IMG/VR virus record: IMGVR_UViG_3300025417_000018
Coordinates: 39,402-103,401 of that record
From: a virus
Reading direction: 5' to 3' (one strand)
DNA length: 64,000 bases
In this document: positions 19,899 through 29,717 of the stretch, piece by piece
How positions within the stretch are numbered: the stretch's first letter is position 1
Layout of the letters: the number at the start of each line of letters is the position of its first letter
Program-made: the position numbers and the translations under genes
The notes under the pieces: generated by a model
The model's input: only the letters and a program-made list of their open reading frames with translations
The model's database searches: none
Told to the model about the DNA's origin: nothing

Positions 19899-21069
19899 TA
19901 CATTATGCGTACTACCCTGGATGCATTTGGCTACGCACCCTAACGGAGGAGCTAGCCTATGTTGCCGTAGCAATCATACAAATGCAATCAGTTGGGCAAA
20001 GAAAGATGACACACAAAGTCTAGTTATGCTTGACAATGATAGTGTTAGTGACATTATGAACAGTAAAAAGTTTATTGAAGTTCGCCAAGCTATGATAGAT
20101 GGACAACGTCCTGTTGAGTGTGAAGGCTGTTGGAGTGACGAAGACAAGGGCATTAAAAGCAAACGTCAATATGAAAACGAACGTTGGGCGCACATTATAC
20201 CTTTACTAGAAAAATCTGCTAAGTTACAAAACGTAGACTTGCGTTATGTAGAGTTACGATTGGGTAATGTATGTAACAATGCTTGTTTAACTTGCAACAG
20301 TTATAGCAGTAGCAAATGGTATCCTGATGAAAAGAAAATTGCTAAAGTGTTGCCTTGGTTCGAATTGCGCCCGCTTGAAAATTTCAAATGGTTTGAAAAA
20401 CCCGAGTTCTATCAAGACTTAGCAGAACACAGTAAAGACGTAGAAGAAATTTACATCAATGGTGGTGAACCTACATTGATTAAAGCACACTTTGAATACT
20501 TAAAGAAATTGATATTGTTAGATGTTGCACAAAATGTACATTTGGTTTACAGCTTGAACATGATGGATATTCCCAGCAACTTAATTGCATTATGGAAAAG
20601 TTTTAAAAAGGTTACAGTCAACGCAAGTATTGATGACTTGAATGAACGCAACTATTATATTCGTTACCCAACCAAATGGGAACAGACACTTAACAGTATT
20701 AAAAAACTAAACAAACTAAAGAATGTAGACTGGCATGTTACGCAGACTGTTAGCATTTTCAATATCTATAACTTAGACAAGTTTAGCGATTGGTTAAGTA
20801 GTGAATACAACAAACACCCACATCACAATTATGTGTTATACCCAGACTACTTAAGTCTAGCAGTATTGCCCAACCATATCAAAACTGAGTTGAAAGAATA
20901 CTATGCTGACAAGTTACCCGAATATCAACGCAATGATTTGTTTGCTAAACTTAACATAGAGTTTCAACCTGAACTACTAACTAAAGCCAAAGACTTTATT
21001 GTAGCAGTTGACAATGCACGTAATATAAGATATAATGATTACATACCAGAATTAGAGAAATTTTTATGA
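19891..21069 (+). CDS. Radical SAM protein 5 of 13 (PW class), 392 aa
   Basis: N-terminal cysteines C6 (LCVLPWMH), C24 and C25 (LCCRSNH), C77 and C80 (CEGCWSDED); radical SAM motif C128-C132-C135 (CNNACLTC); GGEP 191-194 (INGGEPTLI). The C-terminal signature is recognisable as DNARNIRYNDYIPELEKFL. It overlaps its upstream neighbour by 8 nt and its downstream neighbour by 4 nt. No precursor-binding (RRE-like) domain is evident at the N-terminus. Reaction unknown. Confidence 0.85.
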   Translation: MSDTLCVLPWMHLATHPNGGASLCCRSNHTNAISWAKKDDTQSLVMLDNDSVSDIMNSKKFIEVRQAMIDGQRPVECEGCWSDEDKGIKSKRQYENERWAHIIPLLEKSAKLQNVDLRYVELRLGNVCNNACLTCNSYSSSKWYPDEKKIAKVLPWFELRPLENFKWFEKPEFYQDLAEHSKDVEEIYINGGEPTLIKAHFEYLKKLILLDVAQNVHLVYSLNMMDIPSNLIALWKSFKKVTVNASIDDLNERNYYIRYPTKWEQTLNSIKKLNKLKNVDWHVTQTVSIFNIYNLDKFSDWLSSEYNKHPHHNYVLYPDYLSLAVLPNHIKTELKEYYADKLPEYQRNDLFAKLNIEFQPELLTKAKDFIVAVDNARNIRYNDYIPELEKFL

Positions 21070-22349
21070 TACCAATTATTCCAGATAAGATTAAAGATAG
21101 TTTTTGTTCAGCCAAATGGTTAATGGCTACCATGCACTTTGGTATGGGAGAAAATCACAGTTGCTACCACCCACCAATACATCGTTGGAACTTAGAAGAT
21201 GTAAAACGTGACCCAAGCATGTTGCACAACACCGCACATAAAATTGAGCAACGTAGACAAATGATGAATGGTGAAAAACCTAACGAATGCTATTACTGTT
21301 TTGACATGGAAAAGATTAATCCAGATGTGATTAGTGATAGAAAACGTTTTACCAACGAACAATATGCTATTGAACGCAGAGAAGAAATTATCAATGCACC
21401 TTATGATAAACATATCAATCCCAGTTATTTGGAACTAAGTTTTAGTAACGTGTGTAACTTTGGTTGCAGTTATTGCAGTCCTGGACAAAGTAGTAAGTGG
21501 GAAACAGAAGTACGCAAGTATGGTAGTTACCCCATTGAAGACCCTACAGTACACAAAGACAAAATGCATGACATGTTATTAGAAGATGACAATCCATATA
21601 TTGATGCATTTTGGCAGTGGTTACCAGATGCTTACAAAGACTTAAAATATCTACGCATTACAGGGGGTGAACCACTTGCAACTCGCAACTTTATGAAGTT
21701 GTTAGACTTTGTTGCAACAAATCATAACCCCAACTTAACATTGGTTGTAAACACAAACTTGTGTGTACCTGATAAGAACTTAAACATGTTCTTTGAAAAA
21801 GCAACAACATTATTAAATGCTAAAACAATCAAAGGCTTAGAAGTATATACAAGCATGGATACATGGGGCCCACAAGCTGAGTACATTCGTGATGGGTTAG
21901 ATATTGAACGTTGGGAAAATACTGTACGCAAAGTAAGTACAACATTTAATGTACCTATTCGTATTATGGTAACGTTTGGGTTAATGAGTATTTTTAACTT
22001 TAAAACATTTATACAGAAAGTTATTGAACTACGCAATGATGGCATAGACATTATGTTTAATTGTGCAAGACTTGTTGACCCTAAACAGTTTGATTTAAGA
22101 ATTCTCCCTGATTATTGCGATAAGTACTTTGATGATACAAATGATTTTATTAAAAACAATAATGTAACTAATGTAGAAGAAGAAACGTGGCAAATGGTTT
22201 ATGACTTTTGGAAAGCACGACACGACACAATGACAACAGAAGACAGAGATTGGCGTACAGACCAGTTTAGTAAGTTTGTTAATGAGTATGACAAACGCAG
22301 AAATAAAAACTTTAACATGAATTTCCCGGAGTTATCAGGATGGATTTAA
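21066..22349 (+). CDS. Radical SAM protein 6 of 13 (AKW class), 427 aa
   Basis: N-terminal cysteines C14 (FCSAKW), C33 (SCYHPPIH), C75 and C78 (CYYCFDMEK); radical SAM motif C130-C134-C137 (CNFGCSYC); GGEP 200-203 preceded by NPYIDAFWQWLPDAY. The C-terminal signature YDKRRNKNFNMNFPEL is near-ideal. It is closest to protein 1 in the HPP block and in the FWQW segment, suggesting duplication followed by insertion of unrelated paralogues between them. Reaction unknown. Confidence 0.85.
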   Translation: MIPIIPDKIKDSFCSAKWLMATMHFGMGENHSCYHPPIHRWNLEDVKRDPSMLHNTAHKIEQRRQMMNGEKPNECYYCFDMEKINPDVISDRKRFTNEQYAIERREEIINAPYDKHINPSYLELSFSNVCNFGCSYCSPGQSSKWETEVRKYGSYPIEDPTVHKDKMHDMLLEDDNPYIDAFWQWLPDAYKDLKYLRITGGEPLATRNFMKLLDFVATNHNPNLTLVVNTNLCVPDKNLNMFFEKATTLLNAKTIKGLEVYTSMDTWGPQAEYIRDGLDIERWENTVRKVSTTFNVPIRIMVTFGLMSIFNFKTFIQKVIELRNDGIDIMFNCARLVDPKQFDLRILPDYCDKYFDDTNDFIKNNNVTNVEEETWQMVYDFWKARHDTMTTEDRDWRTDQFSKFVNEYDKRRNKNFNMNFPELSGWI

Positions 22350-23473
22350 CACCTTACAAAAATTGTCTAGCACTAACAAATAGTATTTTTATTGCTAATG
22401 AAGAAAAACCCTACAGACCTTGCTGTTGGTTCAAAACTTATATTGATGCAGTTGATGCAGATGATTATAGAAAACAACTAAGTGAAATGGACTTAGAGTA
22501 TAATTGCGATTATTGTATCAAGCAGGATCAAGGTGGGCAATATAGTTATAGACAACAATTTGATAAACCAGACGAATTGATATTAACAGTTTCATTTGAC
22601 AATATTTGTAACTTGGGTTGCATTACCTGCACTCCTTCAAATTCAACAACATTGATTAAAGAATTTTTTGTTGATTGGCCTGACGGAGTAATGGGTAAAG
22701 ATAAAAAGTATTACACACGTTTGCAACAACAAGCTCCTAAGAAAGTAGATTTTGTTAAAACAACTCTAGCCAACAATACATTCAAAACAATACGTGTAGA
22801 CATATTGGGCGGTGAACCATTGATTAATCCTGCTATCTTTGAATTTTTAGATTGGTTAAGCGAACAATCTTATGCAAAAAATACCATGATTAGTATTACT
22901 ACAAATGGTACCACATACAGCGACAAAATACTTAAGTATTTGGATAAGTTTTCTAACGTTATCATTCAGTTAAGTATTGATGGTATTAATCAAGAGTATG
23001 AATATTTGCGATATGGAAATGATTTTACCACATTAGAAAAAGTATGTGATGAATTTTATAAATTAACTGAAACACACAGTAACTTTTTTATAGGAAGTCA
23101 CTATACATTAAGCTGGATGAATTGTTTGCATTTCGCACAATACTACAATTGGGCACAACGCAGATATCCAAAATGGAATATCTATGTTAGTAAACTAGAT
23201 GTACCAGAACATTTTTCAATTGATTTGTTATCCGTAGATATGAAAACACGTGTGTTCAATAAAGTTATGACCGAATTGGACACCCCAGTTAATGAAAATT
23301 ATGAACGTTGCTTGTTTCTTTACAAAGAGCATATGCTATCCACAACCTATGATTCATATGACAAAGAGTTATTAAGAAGTGGAATAAATTCGTTAAATGT
23401 CTTTGATGGTAGACGTGGTAATACACATCAACCATTGGTACAAGATTTTTTACAATTTATAGGCTATAAGTAA
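22340..23473 (+). CDS. Radical SAM protein 7 of 13 (CCWFK class), 377 aa
   Basis: N-terminal cysteines C9 (YKNCLA), C28 and C29 (PCCWFK), C56 and C59 (CDYCIKQD); radical SAM motif C90-C94-C97 (CNLGCITC); GGEP 157-160 followed by LINPAIFEFLDWL. It is a tandem duplicate of the next gene: both begin with DLTPYK, share CCWFK, ITC and YAKNT-x-I-x-ITTNGTT. The N-terminus to first cluster distance is the shortest of the array. The C-terminal signature is only partly kept (FDGRRGNTHQPLVQDF). Reaction unknown. Confidence 0.85.
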   Translation: MDLTPYKNCLALTNSIFIANEEKPYRPCCWFKTYIDAVDADDYRKQLSEMDLEYNCDYCIKQDQGGQYSYRQQFDKPDELILTVSFDNICNLGCITCTPSNSTTLIKEFFVDWPDGVMGKDKKYYTRLQQQAPKKVDFVKTTLANNTFKTIRVDILGGEPLINPAIFEFLDWLSEQSYAKNTMISITTNGTTYSDKILKYLDKFSNVIIQLSIDGINQEYEYLRYGNDFTTLEKVCDEFYKLTETHSNFFIGSHYTLSWMNCLHFAQYYNWAQRRYPKWNIYVSKLDVPEHFSIDLLSVDMKTRVFNKVMTELDTPVNENYERCLFLYKEHMLSTTYDSYDKELLRSGINSLNVFDGRRGNTHQPLVQDFLQFIGYK

Positions 23474-23474
23474 A

Positions 23475-24632
23475 ATGATTGATTTAACACCTTATAAAGA
23501 ATGCTCTGCACATAAGCAATGGATTTTTATTGCCAATGCTAGTCAGATTGAATCAGCAAAAGTATATAAACCTTGCTGTTGGTTCAAATCTAGCATTGAA
23601 GCTAAAACACCTAATGATTTTTATTCTCAATTAGCTGAGTGTGATATTGAAACCAATTGTAAAGGATGTATTGACATGGAGAAATCAGGTCCATGGAGTC
23701 TAAGAACATCCTTTAAGGATAGCATACGTTCGGATAAAGTATTGGTTGTTACTGCATCGTTTGATAACTTATGCAATTTAAAATGCATTACATGTATACC
23801 TGAAAATAGCACACGTATTGCCGCAGAAAAACTACAAATAGAAGGTAAAGATATAAAATGGTTTAATAAAGTAATAAAGAGTCCGGCACCTGAAAAAATT
23901 GACTTTATTAAACAATTACTGGCAGAACGTGATTTTGAAGAATTTAGATTTGAAGTGTTAGGCGGTGAACCATTGATTAACCCAATGGTACTAGAGTTTA
24001 TTGATTGGTTAGCAGAACAGCCTTATGCAAAGAATACTGTGATAGTTATCACAACCAATGGAACAACCAAATGTGAAAACATACAAAAATACCTAAACAA
24101 ATTCAGCATGGTGGGTATTCAATTAAGTATAGACGGTACAGATAATGTATTTGAATATATTAGGTCTGGTGCAAATTATCAATCAACTAAAGAAACAATT
24201 GATTATTTTTATCAATATTATACCAATGCATCAAACATGACTTTTGGTTTTAATTATACATTGTCATGGATGAACTCTAGTAATTTCAAAGAATTTATTA
24301 ATTGGATAAGTACGGATTATCCAAAATTATCAGATTTATTGGTAACTAAATTAATTGGTCCTAATTATTATTCTGTTGACATATTATCTTCTGACAACAA
24401 ACGACAAATATGTGAATATGTTATTAATGGTATAAATCCCAACATAACCAACAAAACTATACTACGTGGTATAGAAATATTTAAACAACATATGGATTAT
24501 TCTGTGCCAAAAGATTTTGATACACGAAAATTTGATATAGCAATAGATACTTTAAATAATATAGATATCTTAAGAAATACAACATACCAAAATGCGTTTA
24601 ACCAAATAATTGAATTTATAAAACATGATTAA
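23475..24632 (+). CDS. Radical SAM protein 8 of 13 (CCWFK class), 385 aa
   Basis: N-terminal cysteines C10, C34 and C35 (PCCWFK), C62 and C65 (CKGCIDMEK), plus an extra C56; radical SAM motif C100-C104-C107 (CNLKCITC); GGEP 163-166 followed by LINPMVLEFIDWL. It is clearly paralogous along its whole length to the preceding gene, starting 1 nt after it ends. Divergence is high at DNA level, so the duplication is not recent. The C-terminal signature is weak (NIDILRNTTYQNAFNQI). Reaction unknown. Confidence 0.85.
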   Translation: MIDLTPYKECSAHKQWIFIANASQIESAKVYKPCCWFKSSIEAKTPNDFYSQLAECDIETNCKGCIDMEKSGPWSLRTSFKDSIRSDKVLVVTASFDNLCNLKCITCIPENSTRIAAEKLQIEGKDIKWFNKVIKSPAPEKIDFIKQLLAERDFEEFRFEVLGGEPLINPMVLEFIDWLAEQPYAKNTVIVITTNGTTKCENIQKYLNKFSMVGIQLSIDGTDNVFEYIRSGANYQSTKETIDYFYQYYTNASNMTFGFNYTLSWMNSSNFKEFINWISTDYPKLSDLLVTKLIGPNYYSVDILSSDNKRQICEYVINGINPNITNKTILRGIEIFKQHMDYSVPKDFDTRKFDIAIDTLNNIDILRNTTYQNAFNQIIEFIKHD

Positions 24633-25941
24633 TTTAACAGTAGAACAATTACCAAAAACATTTTGCAGTCTACCTTGGCTACAAATACATACAGAACCAG
24701 ACGGAGAGATAACACCATGCTGTTATTATAATCCTGCACATACCAAAGACAATGTATTAGGCAATTGGAACAACAGTACATTGATTGATACATTTCACAA
24801 TGACAAATGGAATCAGTTACGTAAGGACTTTTTAGATGGTAAAAAGCCTGAACCTTGCACTAAATGTTGGAGCGAAGAGGATAGTGGTATTGTTAGTATG
24901 CGTGAAAGATTTAATGAACGCTATTCACGATTCCCTGATGCATTAAGTCAAACCAATGCCAACAAATTAGAAGACATATTAAAGCATAGTGACACAGATG
25001 GCACAGTTGATAATGATTTAAAAATCTCAACAGTTGATTTAATCTTTAATAACTTGTGTAATTTGAAATGCCGTAGTTGTGGTACACGTTGTAGCACAGC
25101 TTGGATTCCTGATGAAATTAAATTAGGTCGTCATCATTTTACCACAAACTCAAGATTGTTAAGCAATGATTCAGAAAATGTACACACAGATTTAGAAGAA
25201 CTGGTTAATATCATTGATACATATACTGAAGTACACTTTAGCGGTGGTGAGGTTATGTTGCAACAAGACCACTATGATTTCTTAAAATTATTGATTGCTA
25301 AAAACAAAACTGATGTTAAGATACGTTACAATACCAATCTTACAACATATACACTTAAAGACGATAATGCATTTGAGTTACTACAGAAGTTTGACAATGT
25401 GTTTATTGTGGGTAGTGTTGATGCAATGGGCGCAGAAGGTGAATATATACGTAAAGGTTTTGATTGGAACGTTGCACTTGAATGGATCAAGACCGCTAAA
25501 GAATATTTGCCTAATAAAGATTATGGCATCACCGCAGTATATAGTTTATTAAATTGTTACCAAGCAGTTGATTTGCATAGATACATGTGTGAGAATAAAT
25601 TGTTTGATAAGTTTGGGTTTTATTTGAACACATTACATTACCCACAACATTTCAGAACCAATATATTGCCTCCTGATGTTAAACAAGAAGTAACAGAAAA
25701 AATTAAAAATCATTTAAAATGGTTAGAAGAAACACAAGAAAAGAATTTTACATATGACCAATCAATAAGTCATTGGGAAAATGCTATCATATTAATGAAT
25801 AGTCAACCAAGTGATAAAGAAATGTTGAAAAAATTCTTACACGAAACTGAACTATTAGATAATGTTAGAAATGAAAAGTTCAGCGATGTATTTCCCTATA
25901 TGTATGAAAAAATAACAAATTATGTCCAATCAAACGTTTGA
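24625..25941 (+). CDS. Radical SAM protein 9 of 13 (PW class, GGEV variant), 438 aa
   Basis: N-terminal cysteines C14 (FCSLPWLQ), C32 and C33 (PCCYY), C78 and C81 (CTKCWSEED); radical SAM motif C145-C149-C152 (CNLKCRSC) with an additional C156. The SAM-binding motif reads GGEV (207-210) rather than the GGEP of every other member with this domain layout. The C-terminal signature is DNVRNEKFSDVFPYMYE. It overlaps the previous gene by 8 nt and the next by 20 nt. The Pro-to-Val change is tolerated in some families, so activity is likely but not certain. Confidence 0.85.
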   Translation: MINLTVEQLPKTFCSLPWLQIHTEPDGEITPCCYYNPAHTKDNVLGNWNNSTLIDTFHNDKWNQLRKDFLDGKKPEPCTKCWSEEDSGIVSMRERFNERYSRFPDALSQTNANKLEDILKHSDTDGTVDNDLKISTVDLIFNNLCNLKCRSCGTRCSTAWIPDEIKLGRHHFTTNSRLLSNDSENVHTDLEELVNIIDTYTEVHFSGGEVMLQQDHYDFLKLLIAKNKTDVKIRYNTNLTTYTLKDDNAFELLQKFDNVFIVGSVDAMGAEGEYIRKGFDWNVALEWIKTAKEYLPNKDYGITAVYSLLNCYQAVDLHRYMCENKLFDKFGFYLNTLHYPQHFRTNILPPDVKQEVTEKIKNHLKWLEETQEKNFTYDQSISHWENAIILMNSQPSDKEMLKKFLHETELLDNVRNEKFSDVFPYMYEKITNYVQSNV

Positions 25942-27265
25942 TCCATTAGCATTAGCTAAAACAAGTAAAACATTTTGTATCTTTCCATGGATTCATCAAT
26001 ATGTAGGTCCACCAGGTGATGTTAAACCTTGCTGTGTGTATAGCCACAATGAACAAGTGGGTAGTCTTAAAGAAAACACATTAGAAGAAATATGGAACAA
26101 TGACAAAATGAAAAAAATGCGTTTAGATTTCTTAAACGGCATTGAAGAACCCAATTGTCACATATGTAACCAACGTGCGGAAATTGATTACGCACACAAG
26201 AATGAATACAACAAATTGTTTTTTGAAAAAAGCAAAGACATACAAGATATTGTAGCAAGTACTAACCCTGATGGTTCATTAGATGAACATAAATTGTATT
26301 ACATTGATGTACGATTTAATAACCTATGTAATTTAAGTTGCCGTAGTTGTGCCCCTCACTATAGCACTGGATGGATATTAGACCATAGAAAACTATACAA
26401 TTTGGTTGAGCGCAGAGACAAAGACGATGGATTTCAATATCCAGGTAAAACTGAAGAACAAGCATTTTTAGAAACATTACCACACTTAGCAACAGCTAAG
26501 TGCATTTACTTTGCAGGTGGTGAGCCATTGATGCAAAAAGAACACTATCAAATTTTAGATAAATTGATTGAGTTTGGCAACACAGATATTACTATCAGAT
26601 ACAACACAAACTTTACTAATTTCAAGTTAAAGAATTTTGATAATGTGTTAGAGTATTGGAAAAAGTTCAAAGACGTAAATGTATATGCAAGTTTAGATGG
26701 CAGTCATGAAAAAGCCGAATACTGGCGTAATGGCACAGATTGGAAACAAGTTGTAGAAAATCGTAAACGCATGATGGAACAAACTCCGCACGTTAACTTT
26801 AGTATAGCATATACATTAAGTTGGCCTAATGCATTTAACTTGGTAGAGTTTCATAGAGAATGGACTGAATTGGGATATATTCAACCTGATAAAATCATGG
26901 TTAATCCATTAGATACTCCTCCCTATTATTGTTTGAAGAATATTCCTGATTGGAAAAAGCGTGAAATTGAAATCAAACTAAATGAAAACATTGAGTGGCT
27001 AAAAACTTTTGGTAACTGCGAACATGTGGTAAGTATGTATGATACTGCAATTAAATTTATGTGGTCGGATACATCAAAATACCATGCGGGTATTGATGAA
27101 AGTCTTAGAGACTTTTGGCATATCACAACAAAACTAGATGATATTCGCAGTCAAAGTTTTTTTGATGTTTATCCAGAACATATCAATATGAAAAATTATA
27201 TTATACACAACAACTTAAACGTAACATTGCAAAAAGAACAGTACAATAAAATCAAGGTATTATAA
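25922..27265 (+). CDS. Radical SAM protein 10 of 13 (PW class), 447 aa
   Basis: N-terminal cysteines C19 (FCIFPWIH), C37 and C38 (PCCVY), C79 and C82 (CHICNQR); radical SAM motif C136-C140-C143 (CNLSCRSC); GGEP 199-202 (FAGGEPLMQ). Similar to protein 9 from the first cluster through the SxxTGW/STAW segment. The C-terminal signature LDDIRSQSFFDVYPEH is followed by a ~25-residue Asn/Lys tail. The final base of its stop codon is the first base of the next ATG (TAATG). Reaction unknown. Confidence 0.85.
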   Translation: MSNQTFDPLALAKTSKTFCIFPWIHQYVGPPGDVKPCCVYSHNEQVGSLKENTLEEIWNNDKMKKMRLDFLNGIEEPNCHICNQRAEIDYAHKNEYNKLFFEKSKDIQDIVASTNPDGSLDEHKLYYIDVRFNNLCNLSCRSCAPHYSTGWILDHRKLYNLVERRDKDDGFQYPGKTEEQAFLETLPHLATAKCIYFAGGEPLMQKEHYQILDKLIEFGNTDITIRYNTNFTNFKLKNFDNVLEYWKKFKDVNVYASLDGSHEKAEYWRNGTDWKQVVENRKRMMEQTPHVNFSIAYTLSWPNAFNLVEFHREWTELGYIQPDKIMVNPLDTPPYYCLKNIPDWKKREIEIKLNENIEWLKTFGNCEHVVSMYDTAIKFMWSDTSKYHAGIDESLRDFWHITTKLDDIRSQSFFDVYPEHINMKNYIIHNNLNVTLQKEQYNKIKVL

Positions 27266-28518
27266 TGGATGAGAAAAAACTTTTCAAGATACGTGATGAA
27301 ACCAGTCCAACAATGTGTTTGGCTAAGTTCCATGAAGCAAGTATTTGGGTATACTCGGGTAAAATAGCAAGTTGTCATTATACTCCCTTTATTCAAGTGG
27401 GCAACACAGTAGATACATTTTATAATCCTGCTGAAAAACGTGAACAACAAAAGCGTATGTTAGCAGGTGAACAACCTCCTGCATGTAATAGCTGTTGGCA
27501 TTATGAAAACTTAGGCTTGCGTAGTGACAGAACACGTAAAAGTTTAAGTTTCAAAGACCATCTAAGTGCAGATGATTATAAAAATCCTAACTACGTATTC
27601 AAGCCCAAAGCATTAGAATTAGCATTTCAGAATACATGTAACTTAGCATGTAGCTATTGCAGTCCGCAGTTCAGTACAGCATGGATGAATGATATTAGAA
27701 ATCAAGGAGTCTATCAGGACATTACAACTGACGACCGCAGACATTATCAAAAAGATATTGCTGAGATACAACAAATGATTGACCCTCCCGATATGAATTT
27801 GTTTTGGGATTGGTTCACTACCGTTGCAGATGGACTAGAAAGCATACGTGTTAGTGGTGGCGAACCCTTAATGCATGAAGAAGTGTTTCGTGTGTTTGAA
27901 ATGATGACACAAATGAACCCACACATTGAATGCGTGATACACAGTAACTTATGTCAAAAGCCCGTTGTTATGGACAGATTTTTTGACAAGATTAGTAAAC
28001 TTACAAACTTACGCATGAATATCAGTAATGAAAGCGCAGGAGAAACTGCGGAGTTTATTCGTGAGGGTATGGTATATAGTGAATGGTTAGAAAATGTAGA
28101 AAGACTAGGTAACAGTACAGTTAAAGAATTTACAATCAGCACCACAGTAAGCGCAATTGCGTTACAGAGTTTGGATCAAATGTATTTGGATATTATTGAC
28201 ATACGTAAGCGTACCAAAGTAAAACCTTATATATCAATTAACATGGTTGACAAGCCAGACTTTCAAGGTTTTGGTTGCCTAACACGACAAGAACGTGATT
28301 TTTATATTGACAAGTATACAAAATTTTACGATAGTATTAGTAATGATTTGTTACCTGTTGAACAAGAACATTGCAACAGATTATTAACTATGTTAGATAG
28401 TGGTTTAGTGAAAGAAAATCAACAACAATTGCGTGTTGATAGTGATATCTTTTTTGAACAGTACACTAAGCGTAGAAATAAACCGGACAATTTAGCAAAA
28501 TATATAGGAAAAAAATAA
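27265..28518 (+). CDS. Radical SAM protein 11 of 13 (AKW-like class), 417 aa
   Basis: N-terminal cysteines C18 (MCLAKFHE), C37 (SCHYTPF), C74 and C77 (CNSCWHYEN); radical SAM motif C125-C129-C132 (CNLACSYC); GGEP 198-201 (VSGGEPLMH). The FWDWF segment before GGEP aligns with the FWQW block of proteins 1 and 6. The C-terminal signature begins well (QYTKRRNKPDN) but the FPE part is absent (LAKYIGKK), so the tail is shortened. One-base overlap (TAATG) on both sides. Reaction unknown. Confidence 0.85.
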   Translation: MDEKKLFKIRDETSPTMCLAKFHEASIWVYSGKIASCHYTPFIQVGNTVDTFYNPAEKREQQKRMLAGEQPPACNSCWHYENLGLRSDRTRKSLSFKDHLSADDYKNPNYVFKPKALELAFQNTCNLACSYCSPQFSTAWMNDIRNQGVYQDITTDDRRHYQKDIAEIQQMIDPPDMNLFWDWFTTVADGLESIRVSGGEPLMHEEVFRVFEMMTQMNPHIECVIHSNLCQKPVVMDRFFDKISKLTNLRMNISNESAGETAEFIREGMVYSEWLENVERLGNSTVKEFTISTTVSAIALQSLDQMYLDIIDIRKRTKVKPYISINMVDKPDFQGFGCLTRQERDFYIDKYTKFYDSISNDLLPVEQEHCNRLLTMLDSGLVKENQQQLRVDSDIFFEQYTKRRNKPDNLAKYIGKK

Positions 28519-29714
28519 TGGATAAGATGTATCATAAAGTGGCAAGACTGCACATTGAGTTATCAAGTAGATGCAATGCCAGTTGCCCGGCATGTAGTAG
28601 AAATTTTTCTGGTGGTGCAGTAGTACCAGACTTAGAACTTACAGAACTATCGCTTGAAGATATTAAAAGAATGGTTCCGGTAGAGATAGCACAAAACTTA
28701 ATTGGAATTAATTATTGCGGTAATGTTGGAGATCCTGGAATGGCTCCTGACTTGTTACCAATCATGAAATATTTTTCAGAGCATTCAAGTAAAGTTATAC
28801 AACAAGTAAGAACCAATGGTGGTATGCGTAATACTGAGTTTTGGACTAGCATGGGTGAGTTTTTTGCGGAACAACAAAACCGTACTCCCAAATTTTGGGA
28901 CAATCACTTGTTTAACCAACCGGGTGTTGTGTTTAGTGTTGATGGACTAGAAGACACAAATCACATTTATCGCAGAGGGGTCAAGTGGGAAAAAGTTATT
29001 GCTAACATGAGAGCATATAGTGCTACCGGGGCCAAAGCAATATGGGAATGGCTGTTATTTGACCACAATAAACATCAAGTAGAAGAAGCACAAAAGTTGG
29101 CAAAAGAGTTGGGATTTATATTCTCAATGAAAAATCCTTTAGGTTTTGGTGAATACGATGACAAACCAACTCCTATTAATGTTTATGACAAAGAAGGATA
29201 TTTCGAGTACAGTATTTGGCCTGCAAATGCTAGTTTTTCTAAAGAAGAAGTTTATACTCCGCCTTTAGGTTACAAAGTTGATTTTAGTAAAGGTGTATTA
29301 AGTACTGCACAAGATAGACATATACCTATTATTAGCGAGTTTGGTAAAAGTTTAGAAAATGATGGCATAGCGTGTAAATCAATTGAACACCCTGAACATG
29401 GTGAAGTATACATATCAGCCAATGGGTATATGTTACCTTGTTGTTTCTTGGGTGGAGTATTTGGTCAATTTCATAGTTCATATTCACGTTTTCAGTTTAA
29501 CACATTGATTAGAGAATATGGGCTTGATAAATTTGATTTGAAAGTATATAATATGGTAGAAGTATTAAACGGTCCTTACTTTCAAAAATTCTTTTTAGAT
29601 GGATGGAGTAGACCAACTATTGAAGGTGGTAAATTGTTATTCTGTTTAGAAACATGTGGTAAAAAATCTGCCATGGACAAGTTATATGTAAATAAAGTAA
29701 TCAAAAAAGGATGA
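28518..29714 (+). CDS. Radical SAM protein 12 of 13, conventional SPASM layout, 398 aa
   Basis: This member differs from the others: the radical SAM motif C19-C23-C26 (CNASCPAC) is at the very N-terminus, with no cysteine set before it. Auxiliary cysteines lie in the C-terminal half (C286, C308, C309, C376, C380), as in ordinary SPASM proteins. No GGEP is present; a VGDPG segment (70-74) occupies the equivalent place. FSVDGLEDTNHIYRRGVKW (139-157) is typical of MoaA/SPASM-like enzymes common in large phages. It could install a distinct modification, or mature a shared substrate. Confidence 0.8.
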   Translation: MDKMYHKVARLHIELSSRCNASCPACSRNFSGGAVVPDLELTELSLEDIKRMVPVEIAQNLIGINYCGNVGDPGMAPDLLPIMKYFSEHSSKVIQQVRTNGGMRNTEFWTSMGEFFAEQQNRTPKFWDNHLFNQPGVVFSVDGLEDTNHIYRRGVKWEKVIANMRAYSATGAKAIWEWLLFDHNKHQVEEAQKLAKELGFIFSMKNPLGFGEYDDKPTPINVYDKEGYFEYSIWPANASFSKEEVYTPPLGYKVDFSKGVLSTAQDRHIPIISEFGKSLENDGIACKSIEHPEHGEVYISANGYMLPCCFLGGVFGQFHSSYSRFQFNTLIREYGLDKFDLKVYNMVEVLNGPYFQKFFLDGWSRPTIEGGKLLFCLETCGKKSAMDKLYVNKVIKKG

Positions 29715-29717
29715 TAT

